Positions 16,426 through 25,589 of a stretch of DNA of 64,000 nucleotides are shown piece by piece. Position 1 is the first letter of the stretch, and each line of letters starts with the position of its first letter. The DNA comes from Bog-159 sp049511415. GTDB taxonomy: Bacteria; Acidobacteriota; Terriglobia; Bryobacterales; Bryobacteraceae. Below the pieces are notes generated by a model, which did no database searches, was not told the DNA's origin, and saw only the letters and a list, made by a program, of their open reading frames with translations. The DNA is taken from positions 1-64,000 of the forward strand of contig JBEKYC010000029.1 in the NCBI GenBank assembly GCA_049511415.1, written 5' to 3'. A program made the translations under genes and the position numbers.

Positions 16426-17209
16426 GCTGCACTCGCACCATGGTAACCCTGCGTTCCCGGTCGTTCAGCAGAATTTCTCCGAAATAGATGACGCCGAAGC
16501 CGCGCACTGCCAATTGATGGCCGGGGATTTCCACATTGCCCAACCGGATGCTTCGCACGAACGATGCCAGCGCGTACGAGCCGGCCGTATAAGGAACCGG
16601 CTGACCGAAGGCCACTGGCGCCTTGGCGCTGTCCTGTGCGAACGAGCAACTTTCGAAGAATTTTCGATTCGTGCGGTATTCGTTTTCCAGGTCCTGCCAG
16701 CGCGTCAGCCGCATCAGGTCGTCATTGAGTTGCGGTTCGATGGACTGCCCGTCGAGCGACAGGCCCACGAATTGCGGCCGCTGCGCGAACTCCACCGCCG
16801 GTTGCCCTTCGGAAGGGTGCCTGGAGCGCATGCTCAGCGACAGCTCCCGCGCCCGGAATTCGACCGGCCTACGATCGCCCGGCTGCTCCGGTCCCGGCCG
16901 GTTCGTGACCCGCACATCACTGACGGAGGCATCCACGGTCGTAACCGCGAAGTCCCCCTCGAAGGCTCCCCTGGCATGCGTGCGCGACGCGCCATAGGAG
17001 AATACGTCCGCCAGTTCCGCCAGGATTTGGGGCTGGGGGATCTCGGACACCGACTCCCCACCGATCACCGGCAGACTGCTTTGCCCGGTGACTGGGTTGA
17101 TCACGGTTTTGGCCACGTTGCCGATCTTGGTCAGGAATACCGACGCGGCGACCGCGTTGCCATGAAATACGAAGCGTCGTGGAAATGCGCTTAGTGTGTC
17201 GTGAACCAT
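16349..17209 (-). CDS. Unknown 286-aa protein of the sigma/CHAT operon
   Basis: No known family is recognised. The protein begins MVHDTLSAFPRRFVFHG without a signal peptide. It has a charged middle region (RARELSLSMRSRHPSEGQP) and a C-terminal half rich in beta-strand patterns (LASFVRSIRLGNVEIPGHQL, AVRGFGVIYFGEILL, RRVTMVRVQLG). It lies between the anti-sigma gene (53 bp gap) and the TPR-CHAT gene (77-bp overlap with the TTG start), so the three belong to one transcript. By analogy with CHAT systems whose protease partner sits next door, it is a candidate substrate, adaptor or sensor, but nothing in the sequence proves this. Confidence 0.7.
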   Translation of the reverse strand: MVHDTLSAFPRRFVFHGNAVAASVFLTKIGNVAKTVINPVTGQSSLPVIGGESVSEIPQPQILAELADVFSYGASRTHARGAFEGDFAVTTVDASVSDVRVTNRPGPEQPGDRRPVEFRARELSLSMRSRHPSEGQPAVEFAQRPQFVGLSLDGQSIEPQLNDDLMRLTRWQDLENEYRTNRKFFESCSFAQDSAKAPVAFGQPVPYTAGSYALASFVRSIRLGNVEIPGHQLAVRGFGVIYFGEILLNDRERRVTMVRVQLGCDNEGQGVFGETDPNGTYIPPRT

Positions 17210-17262
17210 TCTTTTTCAACTCTCCTTCTCGGAATTTCCAGCGTGAACTGGATAGAGGCCTG

Positions 17263-17937
17263 TTACGGATTTCCCTTGGGTCCAGACCCGCCGGTGACTT
17301 CAAATGGGTACTCGTCTCTATGATCCGGAGGACAGGTTATGGTCGCTTTGTACCGCCCGGGGTGCAGCGTAGCGGTGGGAATCAGCAGCTTAAGAACCAG
17401 CGCTTTAGCTTGCGCTTGCGCCTCGCCGTGCAGGCGTGCTCCATCCGCCCCTAGCGGCTGAATCTCCCAATGGTACTGCGATGCCGGATCCATAATATCG
17501 AAATCCAATTCCACGAACTCGCCCGCGGCCGGCAGAACGATGCGGGCCGGCTCGCCCTTGGCCTGTGGCTCTATTGCGAAGGCCACCACGGTTTGCGGAG
17601 CGCGCGCCCTCTGCAGGGCCAGATATTCGTAACCGCTTCCCACCGATAAAAGGAGCAGGGCGGCGTAGGGCAGCGCGTGAAGGGCCATCGGCCATACGCG
17701 CCGCGCGGTTTTCAACTGCCGGACCTGGGCCGCAACGGGCTGCTCGGTCCGGAAGATGGGGCGGTGCAAGGTCGCTTCCGCGCCCCGCACCAGCAAGTAG
17801 GCCCTTCGCACGGCCTCCGAGCAAGTCGGACAATCGAAGAAATGTTCTTCAAACCGGCTGCGCTCCGCCTCCGGAAGCTCTCCCAGAGCGTAAAGCGTTG
17901 TCCAATTTCGTTCCATTGCTTCGTCGTGACATGACAT
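17263..17937 (-). CDS. Zinc-finger (ZAS/zf-HC2) transmembrane anti-sigma factor
   Basis: A 224-aa membrane protein that should bind and inhibit the sigma factor encoded just upstream. The N-terminal ZAS motif is visible: HFFDCPTCSEAV, i.e. H-x3-C-x2-C, preceded by ELPEAERSRFEEH. A single membrane segment follows (ALHALPYAALLLLSVGSG, about residues 85-105). The C-terminal 110 residues lie outside and look like a beta-sandwich ending PYPFEVTGG-like (HRDEYPFEVTGG). It starts 32 bp after the sigma gene, the usual arrangement for ECF sigma/anti-sigma pairs. Release of sigma normally requires proteolysis or conformational change of such a protein. Confidence 0.88.
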   Translation of the reverse strand: MSCHDEAMERNWTTLYALGELPEAERSRFEEHFFDCPTCSEAVRRAYLLVRGAEATLHRPIFRTEQPVAAQVRQLKTARRVWPMALHALPYAALLLLSVGSGYEYLALQRARAPQTVVAFAIEPQAKGEPARIVLPAAGEFVELDFDIMDPASQYHWEIQPLGADGARLHGEAQAQAKALVLKLLIPTATLHPGRYKATITCPPDHRDEYPFEVTGGSGPKGNP

Positions 17938-17969
17938 TGCGAAAGTCTCCGATTACCCTGTGTTCCGTA

Positions 17970-18539
17970 CTAGATCCTCGTTTCACCAGCCGCGTCTGTT
18001 TTGATGCGGGCAAAAACCACGGACCGCAAACGCTTGATGGCTCGGCAAAGCCTGACGTTCAACCCCACGGGAGTGATCCCCAGTTCCCGAGCCATGCTTT
18101 CCCGGTCCCGCTTTCGCCAGTAAATCTCGGTAATGAGGTTTCTGTCTTCCTCCGAAATTTTCCTGAGATCGCTCAACAGAAGCTCCCTGATTTGCTCATC
18201 GATCAGCCACTTGTCGATCGGCACGATGTCGGCCGGCGGCTCGAAACCCTCGGGCCAGTCGCAGGTTGTATTTTGTTTGCGGAGATACTCAAGCACCACT
18301 CTGTCGCAGACGCCGCGCACAAACGCGCCAAACCGTTCCGGCTCGCGCACACCATCTTTATCCACCTGGATGAATACGCGCAGCATGGTCTCATTTCGCA
18401 GGTCTTCGGCCAGAGCATGGTCCCGGAAATCATAGCGCAGCTTGGCCTCCAGGATGGGCGTGAAATGGTAGACAAACCGATTGCATGTGGCTGGATCGCG
18501 CCGCTTCAAACCGTCGAGAAAATCGTGATCGAAGGTCAT
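17970..18539 (-). CDS. ECF-type RNA polymerase sigma factor
   Basis: An ECF sigma factor of 189 aa. Region 2 is seen in FVYHFTPILEAKLRY and LAEDLRNETMLRVFIQV, and region 4 helix-turn-helix in LITEIYWRKRDRESMARELG followed by VGLNVRLCRAIKRLR. The ATG at 18539 fits the usual family N-terminus (MTFDHDFLDGLKRRDP); a TTG at 18596 would add 19 residues, and its TTGACA could instead be a promoter element. It is the first gene of the operon sigma, anti-sigma, unknown protein, TPR-CHAT, all on the minus strand. Confidence 0.9.
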   Translation of the reverse strand: MTFDHDFLDGLKRRDPATCNRFVYHFTPILEAKLRYDFRDHALAEDLRNETMLRVFIQVDKDGVREPERFGAFVRGVCDRVVLEYLRKQNTTCDWPEGFEPPADIVPIDKWLIDEQIRELLLSDLRKISEEDRNLITEIYWRKRDRESMARELGITPVGLNVRLCRAIKRLRSVVFARIKTDAAGETRI

Positions 18540-18917
18540 GAGATCCAAAACTGCCGATCCGCCACCCAGGCGCGGAATCTTTACGGGTTCTGTCAAAAGT
18601 GTGACGTGAGATGGCGAAACATTACAGAAAAAGCAAAAAAAACTTTAGGCCGGAAAACCGGACGCCAATCCGGCAGGCCCGGCGGCTCGGATATTCCAGA
18701 CAAAACGCCAAAAAGAGATGGGGCGCGTCCCTTAAGCCATCCAGGGAATCGCTGATCGAATGTCGGAGAAGGTGCGGAAATTGCGGATGGAGGCGCACCG
18801 CACCAGCGATCCGATAACCGGCGCGAGGCGCCGATCGGTTGCGGACGTCGCTCCGCACTTCTTACCGTACTACCTCGCCGCCGCCAATCCCCGTTGCTAA
18901 GTTACAGACCAGGAGGC
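18540..18917. other. Intergenic region upstream of the sigma operon
   Basis: This 378-bp gap should hold the promoter of the ECF operon on the minus strand. A TTGACA lies at 18591-18596 and a run of A residues (T on the minus strand) near 18640-18648. A small GC dyad (GGCGC-GAG-GCGCC) lies near 18820-18832. No convincing gene is seen. Confidence 0.4.
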
Positions 18918-19130
18918 ATGCTCCGTGGACCTCGTATTGTTACCAATCGCAAGGTTCGGCTGGCGATCGTTTCTGGCGTGCGCTGTGTGGCTCGCCGGCG
19001 GCGCCCTGGCGTTCAGCCAAACCGAAACCGGGCGGCGTAGTATACGGCACGACCCAGATTGGCGGTAATAATGGCTGCCAGTTAGGATTCGGCGGGACCG
19101 GTTGCGGCATCGTATTCCAATTGGTTCCAG
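18918..19130 (+). pseudogene. Remnant of a TIGR03803 repeat protein
   Basis: AGGAGG at 18911-18916 precedes a start-like region whose frame from 18925 encodes a signal peptide (SFLACAVWLAGGALAFSQT). A second frame then encodes one repeat unit, GGVVYGTTQIGGNNGCQLG followed by GTGCGIVFQLVPA, which is the same type as the blades of the transposon cargo gene. The two pieces are in different frames and the rest of the gene is missing, so it is a decayed fragment. It stops where the convergent kinase gene ends. Confidence 0.65.
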
Positions 19131-21725
19131 CTACCGCGTCCGCTTCCCGGCGGCGGCGGCCCTAGCGTCTAGCTGTGCGTACCGCGAATCCTTGCGCAAC
19201 TCCGCCAGATCCGGTTCCCGCCGCACCTCGTCGATCGAATAGCCGCTCTGCAAGGCCAGGTCCAGTGCGCCGATTGCCTGGTCCCGCCGGCCGCTGATTT
19301 CGTAAACCAGCGCGGCTTTGAACAGCACCTGCGGATTCATAGGCGCCAGCCGCCGGGCCTGCGCGATCTGTGACAGCGCTATCGGGGCGTCGGGCAGCTT
19401 GGCTTGATAACTTGCCAAATCGCTGCGTACCTCAGGGTCGCGCGGCCGCGCCTCGGCCTGCTGCTCGGCCAGCTTGATGGCTTGGCGATAGGCTTCCGCA
19501 GCCCGCTGTTTCTCGTCCGGCGCCCACCGGTAGGCGTCACCCAAATTGCCCCAATAGACGTAGTTGCCGGCCTCCATCTCGGTGGCTTTTTCCATCAAAG
19601 GGACGGCGTCGGAATAACGCCCTTCAAAGAAATACAGCGTCCCCAGATTCGTGTAACCACGAGCCGTGGGTTGGATGGCGAGCGACTTCTTCATCATCGC
19701 GGCAGCGTCGTCCGTGCGGCCCATCAGGTGATACACGGCGCCCAGATTCTGGTAACCGGATGGACTCTCCGGCGCCAGGTCCGCGAACTTCCGAAAGACC
19801 GGCTCCGCATCCCGATAGCGTCCCTGTTGCACATAAAACGAGCCTAGAAAGCTATATGGGACGATGTAACCCGGCCACTTGGCAATCAGGGCTTTATAAG
19901 TGTTTTCCGAATCGTTTAACTGGCCCAGGGACTCATAGGCCCCGCCCAGAGCCGTATGCGCCGCGATGCTCAGCGGGTCAAGCTGCAGGGCCTTCCGAAA
20001 TTCGTCCACGGCATCCTGCGATCGTCCGGCGCCGCTGTCAATCCTCCCCAAGATCAAATGCACTGCCGGTAAGTCAGCCTTATCGCCAATCGCCCGCTGG
20101 CAGCTTTCCCGGGCTTTGTCCGCCAATTCCTTGTCTTGAGTCAGTGAACTTTTCGCCCAGTACGCTTCGCCCAACCCGGCCTCCGCCGCTCCATACGACG
20201 GATCTTTGGCAAGCGCCGCCTGAAACGAAGCGATCGCTAGCTCCAGATCTTCGGCCCGGTCCGCGTGCGCTAGGCGCCCGTACCCTTGCAAATACGCATC
20301 ATAAGCATCGGCAACCTGGGTTGTTCCGATGGCAGGTAGCCGCTCCGCCTGCGGCGGCAAGCGCAAATCCAGAAACTGGGCCGCTTTCGAGACCAAGCCC
20401 TGCTGCCGGGCAGCCGTATCCGCCAGCGGCGTGACCCACTCTACGCGTTTCACCTCGCGGATCGCGTCATGCAGCGGACTCATCTGCAGCAATCGCAAGC
20501 TCCATCGCACATCCGACTGGGTGCGTTCCATGGTCCCGGTCAGAGCCAGGTTCGCCCCCAATCGCTTATGCGCCTCGCGCGCTCCGAGGGCCGCCTCGCC
20601 GCGCACGTCTCCCGGCGGCACGACGCGCTTGTCCGGCTGAAACTGGTTCAACCAGACTAGTTCCCGGCTGAGTGTCTCACGCAGCCCGTCGACGGAGGCC
20701 TGACCCGCCGGATCCGCAGCCGCGGTCTGAAACGGCAATACCGCGATGAGCGCCTGCTGCGGCTCGCCATGGGACAGCCGCCGCGAAACCAACGCCGCAA
20801 CCAGGAGCACGATGGCCGCCAACGCCGCGATCGCCGCCCATTGCCACCACCGGCTGGCGGAAGCCGGCCGCCGTTGCGTCTCCTTTATTTGCTCCAATGC
20901 GGCCGCGACTTCCCGCATGGTCTGGAACCGCTGCTCCGGATCTTTCCGCAGACACCGGCTGACGACGCTCTCCAGCCCGGCGGGCAAATTCTTTCGGACT
21001 TGGCTCAGTGGCGGTGGCTCTTTCCCCAGAACCGCCGCCAGAATCGCCATTTTCGAACTGCCCTGGAACGGTCTCCGGCCCGTCACCATTTCGTACAGTA
21101 CCGTGCCGAAAGAAAAGATATCGGACCGCGCGTCCACCCCTGTGCCCTCGGCCTGCTCCGGCGCCATGTACTCCACCGTGCCCATGATGACGCCCGCGTC
21201 GGTTTGGGGCGCCACAGTCCGGGTCAAGATGGCGTCCCCAACCTCCGTCGCCGGCGCGTTCAGCTTCGCCAGCCCGAAATCCAACACCTTCACGAGGCCT
21301 TCCTCGGTGACCATGATGTTTCCGGGCTTGATGTCCCGATGGACGATGCCCGCCTCATGCGCCCGCGCCAGAGCCCCCGCGATCTGGCCCGCGTAATCCA
21401 GGGATTCGTCGATGCGTAGGCCCGCATGCCCGGCAATCTGATAGATAGTCTTGCCGGACACGAACTCCATCACCATGAAATCGATGCCGTCGGACTGATC
21501 GATATCGTAAATGTGCAGGATGTTGGGATGATTCAGCGCCGATGCGGTGCGCGCCTCCTGCACGAAGCGCCGCTTGCGCTCGGGATCCGACACAGCCTCC
21601 GCGCTCAAGACCTTGATCGCCACGGCACGGTCGAGGTGCATATCATGGGCTTTGTAGACCACACCCATGCCGCCCTCGCCGAGTTTGGCCTCAATGCGGT
21701 AATGGCCCAGCGTCTGGCCGATCAT
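19131..21725 (-). CDS. Membrane-bound Ser/Thr protein kinase with C-terminal TPRs
   Basis: An 864-aa receptor-like kinase. The PknB-type kinase domain (about 1-275) has the glycine loop GEGGMGVVYKA, Lys in AIKVL, HRDIKPGN, DFG and APEQ, so it should be active. A membrane helix follows (about 296-316, WAAIAALAAIVLLVAALV). The outer part contains a region related to adenylate-cyclase/TolB-like FlgO domains (LIAVLPFQ) and then about ten TPRs (for example AAEAGLGEAYWAKSSL, AHTALGGAYESLGQL, GYTNLGTLYFFEGRYSDAV). This layout is very common in Acidobacteriota. It starts 4 bp after the small exported gene at 21730-22182, suggesting cotranscription. Confidence 0.93.
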   Translation of the reverse strand: MIGQTLGHYRIEAKLGEGGMGVVYKAHDMHLDRAVAIKVLSAEAVSDPERKRRFVQEARTASALNHPNILHIYDIDQSDGIDFMVMEFVSGKTIYQIAGHAGLRIDESLDYAGQIAGALARAHEAGIVHRDIKPGNIMVTEEGLVKVLDFGLAKLNAPATEVGDAILTRTVAPQTDAGVIMGTVEYMAPEQAEGTGVDARSDIFSFGTVLYEMVTGRRPFQGSSKMAILAAVLGKEPPPLSQVRKNLPAGLESVVSRCLRKDPEQRFQTMREVAAALEQIKETQRRPASASRWWQWAAIAALAAIVLLVAALVSRRLSHGEPQQALIAVLPFQTAAADPAGQASVDGLRETLSRELVWLNQFQPDKRVVPPGDVRGEAALGAREAHKRLGANLALTGTMERTQSDVRWSLRLLQMSPLHDAIREVKRVEWVTPLADTAARQQGLVSKAAQFLDLRLPPQAERLPAIGTTQVADAYDAYLQGYGRLAHADRAEDLELAIASFQAALAKDPSYGAAEAGLGEAYWAKSSLTQDKELADKARESCQRAIGDKADLPAVHLILGRIDSGAGRSQDAVDEFRKALQLDPLSIAAHTALGGAYESLGQLNDSENTYKALIAKWPGYIVPYSFLGSFYVQQGRYRDAEPVFRKFADLAPESPSGYQNLGAVYHLMGRTDDAAAMMKKSLAIQPTARGYTNLGTLYFFEGRYSDAVPLMEKATEMEAGNYVYWGNLGDAYRWAPDEKQRAAEAYRQAIKLAEQQAEARPRDPEVRSDLASYQAKLPDAPIALSQIAQARRLAPMNPQVLFKAALVYEISGRRDQAIGALDLALQSGYSIDEVRREPDLAELRKDSRYAQLDARAAAAGKRTR

Positions 21726-21729
21726 TCCG

Positions 21730-22182
21730 TCAGGTGCCCGGCTGCACTACCACCTGCGGATCGAGTACGGACGTTGTGCCGCCTTTGACGTGCGAGGCCT
21801 TGTATTTGAATACGCAGCCGCCCGCCGCGTGGTCGTAGCTCGGGTCATTGTTGGAGCAGGCCCGCACGGTATCGCCTACGGACTGGCCGGCTACGCCTTC
21901 GTGGTGCCTTTTGCCGGGGGGAAACGGAGAGTGGTCATCCGCGTCGAAGTCCGTGGCCCACTTTTCGCCTCCGCTGATCTTCCAGTTCATCTTGCCGCCG
22001 ATGGCCACGCAAGATGGGTCGGGCTTGACCTTCGCCACGGTCCCGGTTGAGGTGATCGTCACCGTCACGGACTTGTGAAACTTGGTGCAGCCCGTCGGTG
22101 CCGTTTGCGCAGGCGCCGGTTGATGCGCGGCTACGCCTACACATATGGCTGCTAATGCCAGATTCAACTGTTTTAGAGACAT
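21730..22182 (-). CDS. Small exported protein of unknown function
   Basis: A 150-aa protein with a signal peptide (MSLKQLNLALAAICVGVAAH, cleaved near PAQTAP). The mature part (HKSVTVTITSTGTVAKVKPD, AIGGKMNWKISGG, VFKYKASHVKGG, VLDPQVVVQP) looks like a single beta-sandwich domain, perhaps cupredoxin- or Ig-like, with four cysteines (GC, SC, AC, GC) that could make disulphides. No copper-site pattern is certain. It stops 4 bp before the kinase start, so it may be a ligand or accessory to the kinase. An alternative ATG at 22206 would overlap the preceding gene's stop. Confidence 0.7.
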   Translation of the reverse strand: MSLKQLNLALAAICVGVAAHQPAPAQTAPTGCTKFHKSVTVTITSTGTVAKVKPDPSCVAIGGKMNWKISGGEKWATDFDADDHSPFPPGKRHHEGVAGQSVGDTVRACSNNDPSYDHAAGGCVFKYKASHVKGGTTSVLDPQVVVQPGT

Positions 22183-22205
22183 TCGACAGTAGTATACACT
22201 AGACA

Positions 22206-25200
22206 TCAGCCGCGTTCGTACGCAAACGTACGTTCCGCGCCTTCGTTCTTCATCGCCGCCATTTTCACGGCCGCCAGCTCTTTCACTTGGCGCATATTGG
22301 CGAGCTTGATCTGTTCGTAGCCGCGGATCTGATCCGGCAGCGCGACGATCTCCTGCGCCCGCGCGTCCGTCACGCCTGAATCCAAACAATCGCGCACCAA
22401 CTGCTCGTACCATCCGGCCAGCGCGCGCTCCTCTCGCCGTACCGTTGCCCGGCCGAACGGATCGAACACCGTCCCGCGCAGCATCTTCATCGCTGCCAGC
22501 ATCCGCAGCGGACCCCGAAACCAACCGCCTAATTTCAACTTTTTCTTCAATCCAAGCGCACGAAGTAACGGTGGATGCAGGTTATAGCCAATCGATTGCA
22601 CCTGCTCCCACATGCTCCGGATCTGCGCCTCCCGCGCCGGATCGGTGAGCAGACGCGCCACCTCGTACTCGTCTTTGTACGCCATCAGCTTGTACAAGTT
22701 GCGCGCCACGGCCTCCGCCAGCGCCGGCCGCCGCGCCGCCACTTCGCGGATGAATGCGGCGTATCGATCCGCATAGGCCCGGTCCTGATAACGCTCCAAA
22801 TCCGCGATCCGCCGTTCCACCAGGCTGCCGGCGGGAGCTTCTGCCTTGGCTGGCGCGAGCATCGCCTCGACCGCCGCCGCGTCATGATAATACTTCCGTC
22901 CCCACAAGAACGCCTGTACATTGCGCTCGGCGTCTACTCTGTTCAGCCGGATGGCCTCCTCGATGGCCGCCTCCGAGATCGGAATCAGGCCGCCCTGATA
23001 GGCCGCGCCCATCAGAAAGATGTTCACCGCCATGTGGCTCGCGAACAGCCCCTCCGCCAGCCGCGTAGCATCCAAAAACACGTTGCGGTCCTGGCGGGTG
23101 CATTCGTTGATCGCATCTACCACTGCGCCCGGACCTGCCAGACGCGCGCCGCCGCGAATCGAATCGCCGGTGGGTACTTCGGCCGTATTCACCACGGCCG
23201 CGGTCCGCGAGGGATGCGCCCGCTTCAGATTCTCCGCGCTTCCTGCCCCCAGCAGATCGAATCCCAGGATCAGATCCGCGTTGCCGTACCCGATCTTTGC
23301 CGATGCCTCGATCGGCTGGCGGCTCAGGATCACGCTCGACACCACCGCCCCGCCCTTCTGCGCGAGGCCCGTCTGATCCAGCGTGATCACCGACAACCCG
23401 TCGATCCAAGCGGCCGTAGCCAGCAGAGCGTTCACGGTTACCACGCCCGTGCCGCCGATCCCCGGTCCCAGAATCGAGTAGCGCTCGCCGATCTCCACAC
23501 GTTCCCGTGGTGGCGGCACGTCCGTCTCCGGTAGCTTCGGGACCGTCGCGCGCCGTTGGCCCGTGCCTGGTTTCAGATTCACCGTCACGAACGACGGACA
23601 GTCGCCCATGGCGCACGAATAGTCCTTATTGCACGATGATTGGTGGATGCGCGTCTTCCGCCCATACTCCGTCTCCACCGGATGCAGGCTCAGGCAATTC
23701 GACTGCGTGACGCAATCGCCGCAACCCTCGCAGACTTCTTCGTGGATCACCAGCCGCAGGGTCGGCTCCGCCAGTTTGCCGCGCGACCGCAGCCGGCGCT
23801 TCTCAGCCGCGCACTGCTGATCGTAAATGATGGCCGTGACGCCCGGCTCCCGCTCGAACTCGCGCAGCACATTCGGCAATTCGTCGCGATCCCGCAGCGT
23901 GGCGTTCGACGCCAGCTTCGCGCCCCGGTATTTCTCCAGATCCTCGGCCAGCACCGCGATCTTGCGCACACCGTCCGACTGCAGCTTGCGCGTTAACTCC
24001 GGCACAGGCACCGCTCCGGCCGCCTGCTGACCGCCGGTCATGGCCACCGCGCTGTTGTACAGAATCTTGTATGTGATGTTGACGCCGGCCGCGATGCACG
24101 CTTCCAGCGCCAGCGACGCCGAATGGAAATACGTGCCGTCGCCCACGTTCTGAAAGATGTGCTTCCGCTCCACGAACGGCGCCATCCCGATCCACGGCGC
24201 GCCCTCGCCGCCCATGTGCGTCAGGAACGAGTACGCGTGGCCCGAGTGCGAGAGCTGTGCCGCCATGGCGTGACAGCCGATGCCGCCACCCGCCGCCTGC
24301 CCTTCCAGCAGCAGCGTCGAGCGATTGTGCGGGCAACCCGAACAGAAATTCGGAAACCGCCCCGGGATCAACCGGCGTTCGCGAGCGTCGATCTCATCGA
24401 GTAACGCCAAGCGCGTCGTGACCTCTGGTGTGATAAGCTGCGCCAGCACCCGCGTGATCATCTCCGGATCCAGTTCGCCGGCTGCCGAAAACAGCGGCGC
24501 CGCATCCGCATCGCCCTTGCCCAAAATCGCAGGGTGATTCGGCGCGTTATACAGCGCCTCGCGTAATTGCAATTCCAGGAAGCTGCGCTTTTCTTCCACC
24601 ACCAGCACCGTCTGCAATCCGCGCGCAAACTCCGCCACAAATCGCGGCTCCAGCGGATACGTCATCCCGAACTTCGCGATGCGCACGCCCAGCCGGGCCA
24701 GATCGTCGCGCGCGATTCCCAGATCCGCCAGCGCTTGCATCAGATCGTAATAAGCCTTGCCCGCGCTGGCGATCCCCAGCCACGCCCCATCGCCGGCGCC
24801 GAAGCTGCGATTCACCTGGTTGATCCGCGCAAACTCCCGCGCCGCGTCCAGCCGCCGGTACAGCACCTCCGGCTCCAGGATCAGCGTCATCGGAATCAGC
24901 AGCCGCGCATCGATCTTCTTTTCGTATCCCTCCGGAATCCGGATCGCGATGCGCTCGGGATCCGTCTCCACCGTGCCGCCCGCATCGCAGACGTTGGTGA
25001 CCATCTTCATGGCTACCCACGCGCCCGAAAACCGCGACAGCGCGATGGCATAAAGACCGTAATCGAGCGTCTCCTGCGTATTGCCCGGATAGAAAACCGG
25101 CATCGCCAGGTTATAAAAACTCAGATCGCTCTGATGCGGAATGGTGGAGCTTTTCGAAACGTGATCGTCGCCGCCCAGCACCAGCGCCGCGCAATTCCGG

Positions 25201-25589
25201 CCCGTGCCGGCGATGTTGGCGTGCCGCAAAATATCGCCAGAGCGGTCCACCCCCGGCCCCTTGCCATACCAGATCCCCAACACGCCGTCGTATTTCGATT
25301 GCCCTAGCACATGATGAATCTGGCTGCCGAAGATCGACGTGGCTGCGAGATCCTCGTTCACTCCTGGCACGAAGTGGATGCGATGCTCGTCCAGCAGGGG
25401 CCGCACGCGCGCCAGCGCCAGATCGTATCCGCCGAGCGGCGAGCCTTCGTACCCGGAGATGAACGTGGCCGTATTCAGCCCCGCCCGCCGGTCGCGCCGC
25501 ATCTGATCCATCGGCAGCCGCACCAGCGCCTGTATGCCGGTCAGATAGACCGCGCCCCCCTCCCGCTCGTACTTGGAATCCAGCTTCAC
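22206..25589 (-). CDS. Fused indolepyruvate ferredoxin oxidoreductase
   Basis: A 1127-aa single-chain enzyme of the 2-oxoacid:ferredoxin oxidoreductase type. It oxidatively decarboxylates aryl pyruvates (from Trp, Phe and Tyr transamination) to the acyl-CoA with reduced ferredoxin. The N-terminal pyrimidine domain begins GIQALVRLPMDQMRRD and has FISGYEGSPLGGYD. The TPP domain has GCPHNRST and GDGTYFHS with YNSAVAMTGGQ. A ferredoxin-like part has CEGCGDC and SCAMGDCPSF. The gamma domain has GIGGTGVVTVNALLA, and a C-terminal DUF6537-type tail follows. Long fused forms near 1150 aa are normal in aerobic bacteria. Start is GTG at 25589. Confidence 0.93.
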   Translation of the reverse strand: MKLDSKYEREGGAVYLTGIQALVRLPMDQMRRDRRAGLNTATFISGYEGSPLGGYDLALARVRPLLDEHRIHFVPGVNEDLAATSIFGSQIHHVLGQSKYDGVLGIWYGKGPGVDRSGDILRHANIAGTGRNCAALVLGGDDHVSKSSTIPHQSDLSFYNLAMPVFYPGNTQETLDYGLYAIALSRFSGAWVAMKMVTNVCDAGGTVETDPERIAIRIPEGYEKKIDARLLIPMTLILEPEVLYRRLDAAREFARINQVNRSFGAGDGAWLGIASAGKAYYDLMQALADLGIARDDLARLGVRIAKFGMTYPLEPRFVAEFARGLQTVLVVEEKRSFLELQLREALYNAPNHPAILGKGDADAAPLFSAAGELDPEMITRVLAQLITPEVTTRLALLDEIDARERRLIPGRFPNFCSGCPHNRSTLLLEGQAAGGGIGCHAMAAQLSHSGHAYSFLTHMGGEGAPWIGMAPFVERKHIFQNVGDGTYFHSASLALEACIAAGVNITYKILYNSAVAMTGGQQAAGAVPVPELTRKLQSDGVRKIAVLAEDLEKYRGAKLASNATLRDRDELPNVLREFEREPGVTAIIYDQQCAAEKRRLRSRGKLAEPTLRLVIHEEVCEGCGDCVTQSNCLSLHPVETEYGRKTRIHQSSCNKDYSCAMGDCPSFVTVNLKPGTGQRRATVPKLPETDVPPPRERVEIGERYSILGPGIGGTGVVTVNALLATAAWIDGLSVITLDQTGLAQKGGAVVSSVILSRQPIEASAKIGYGNADLILGFDLLGAGSAENLKRAHPSRTAAVVNTAEVPTGDSIRGGARLAGPGAVVDAINECTRQDRNVFLDATRLAEGLFASHMAVNIFLMGAAYQGGLIPISEAAIEEAIRLNRVDAERNVQAFLWGRKYYHDAAAVEAMLAPAKAEAPAGSLVERRIADLERYQDRAYADRYAAFIREVAARRPALAEAVARNLYKLMAYKDEYEVARLLTDPAREAQIRSMWEQVQSIGYNLHPPLLRALGLKKKLKLGGWFRGPLRMLAAMKMLRGTVFDPFGRATVRREERALAGWYEQLVRDCLDSGVTDARAQEIVALPDQIRGYEQIKLANMRQVKELAAVKMAAMKNEGAERTFAYERG

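Noticed and set aside
9064..18539. Type III-E CRISPR (Craspase) locus
   Set aside because: Only the CHAT and sigma parts are shared; no gRAMP/Cas7-11, Cas1 or array is present.
17565..18755. 396-aa plus-strand open frame across the sigma and anti-sigma genes
   Set aside because: Shadow of two genes with clear sigma and zinc-finger motifs on the minus strand.
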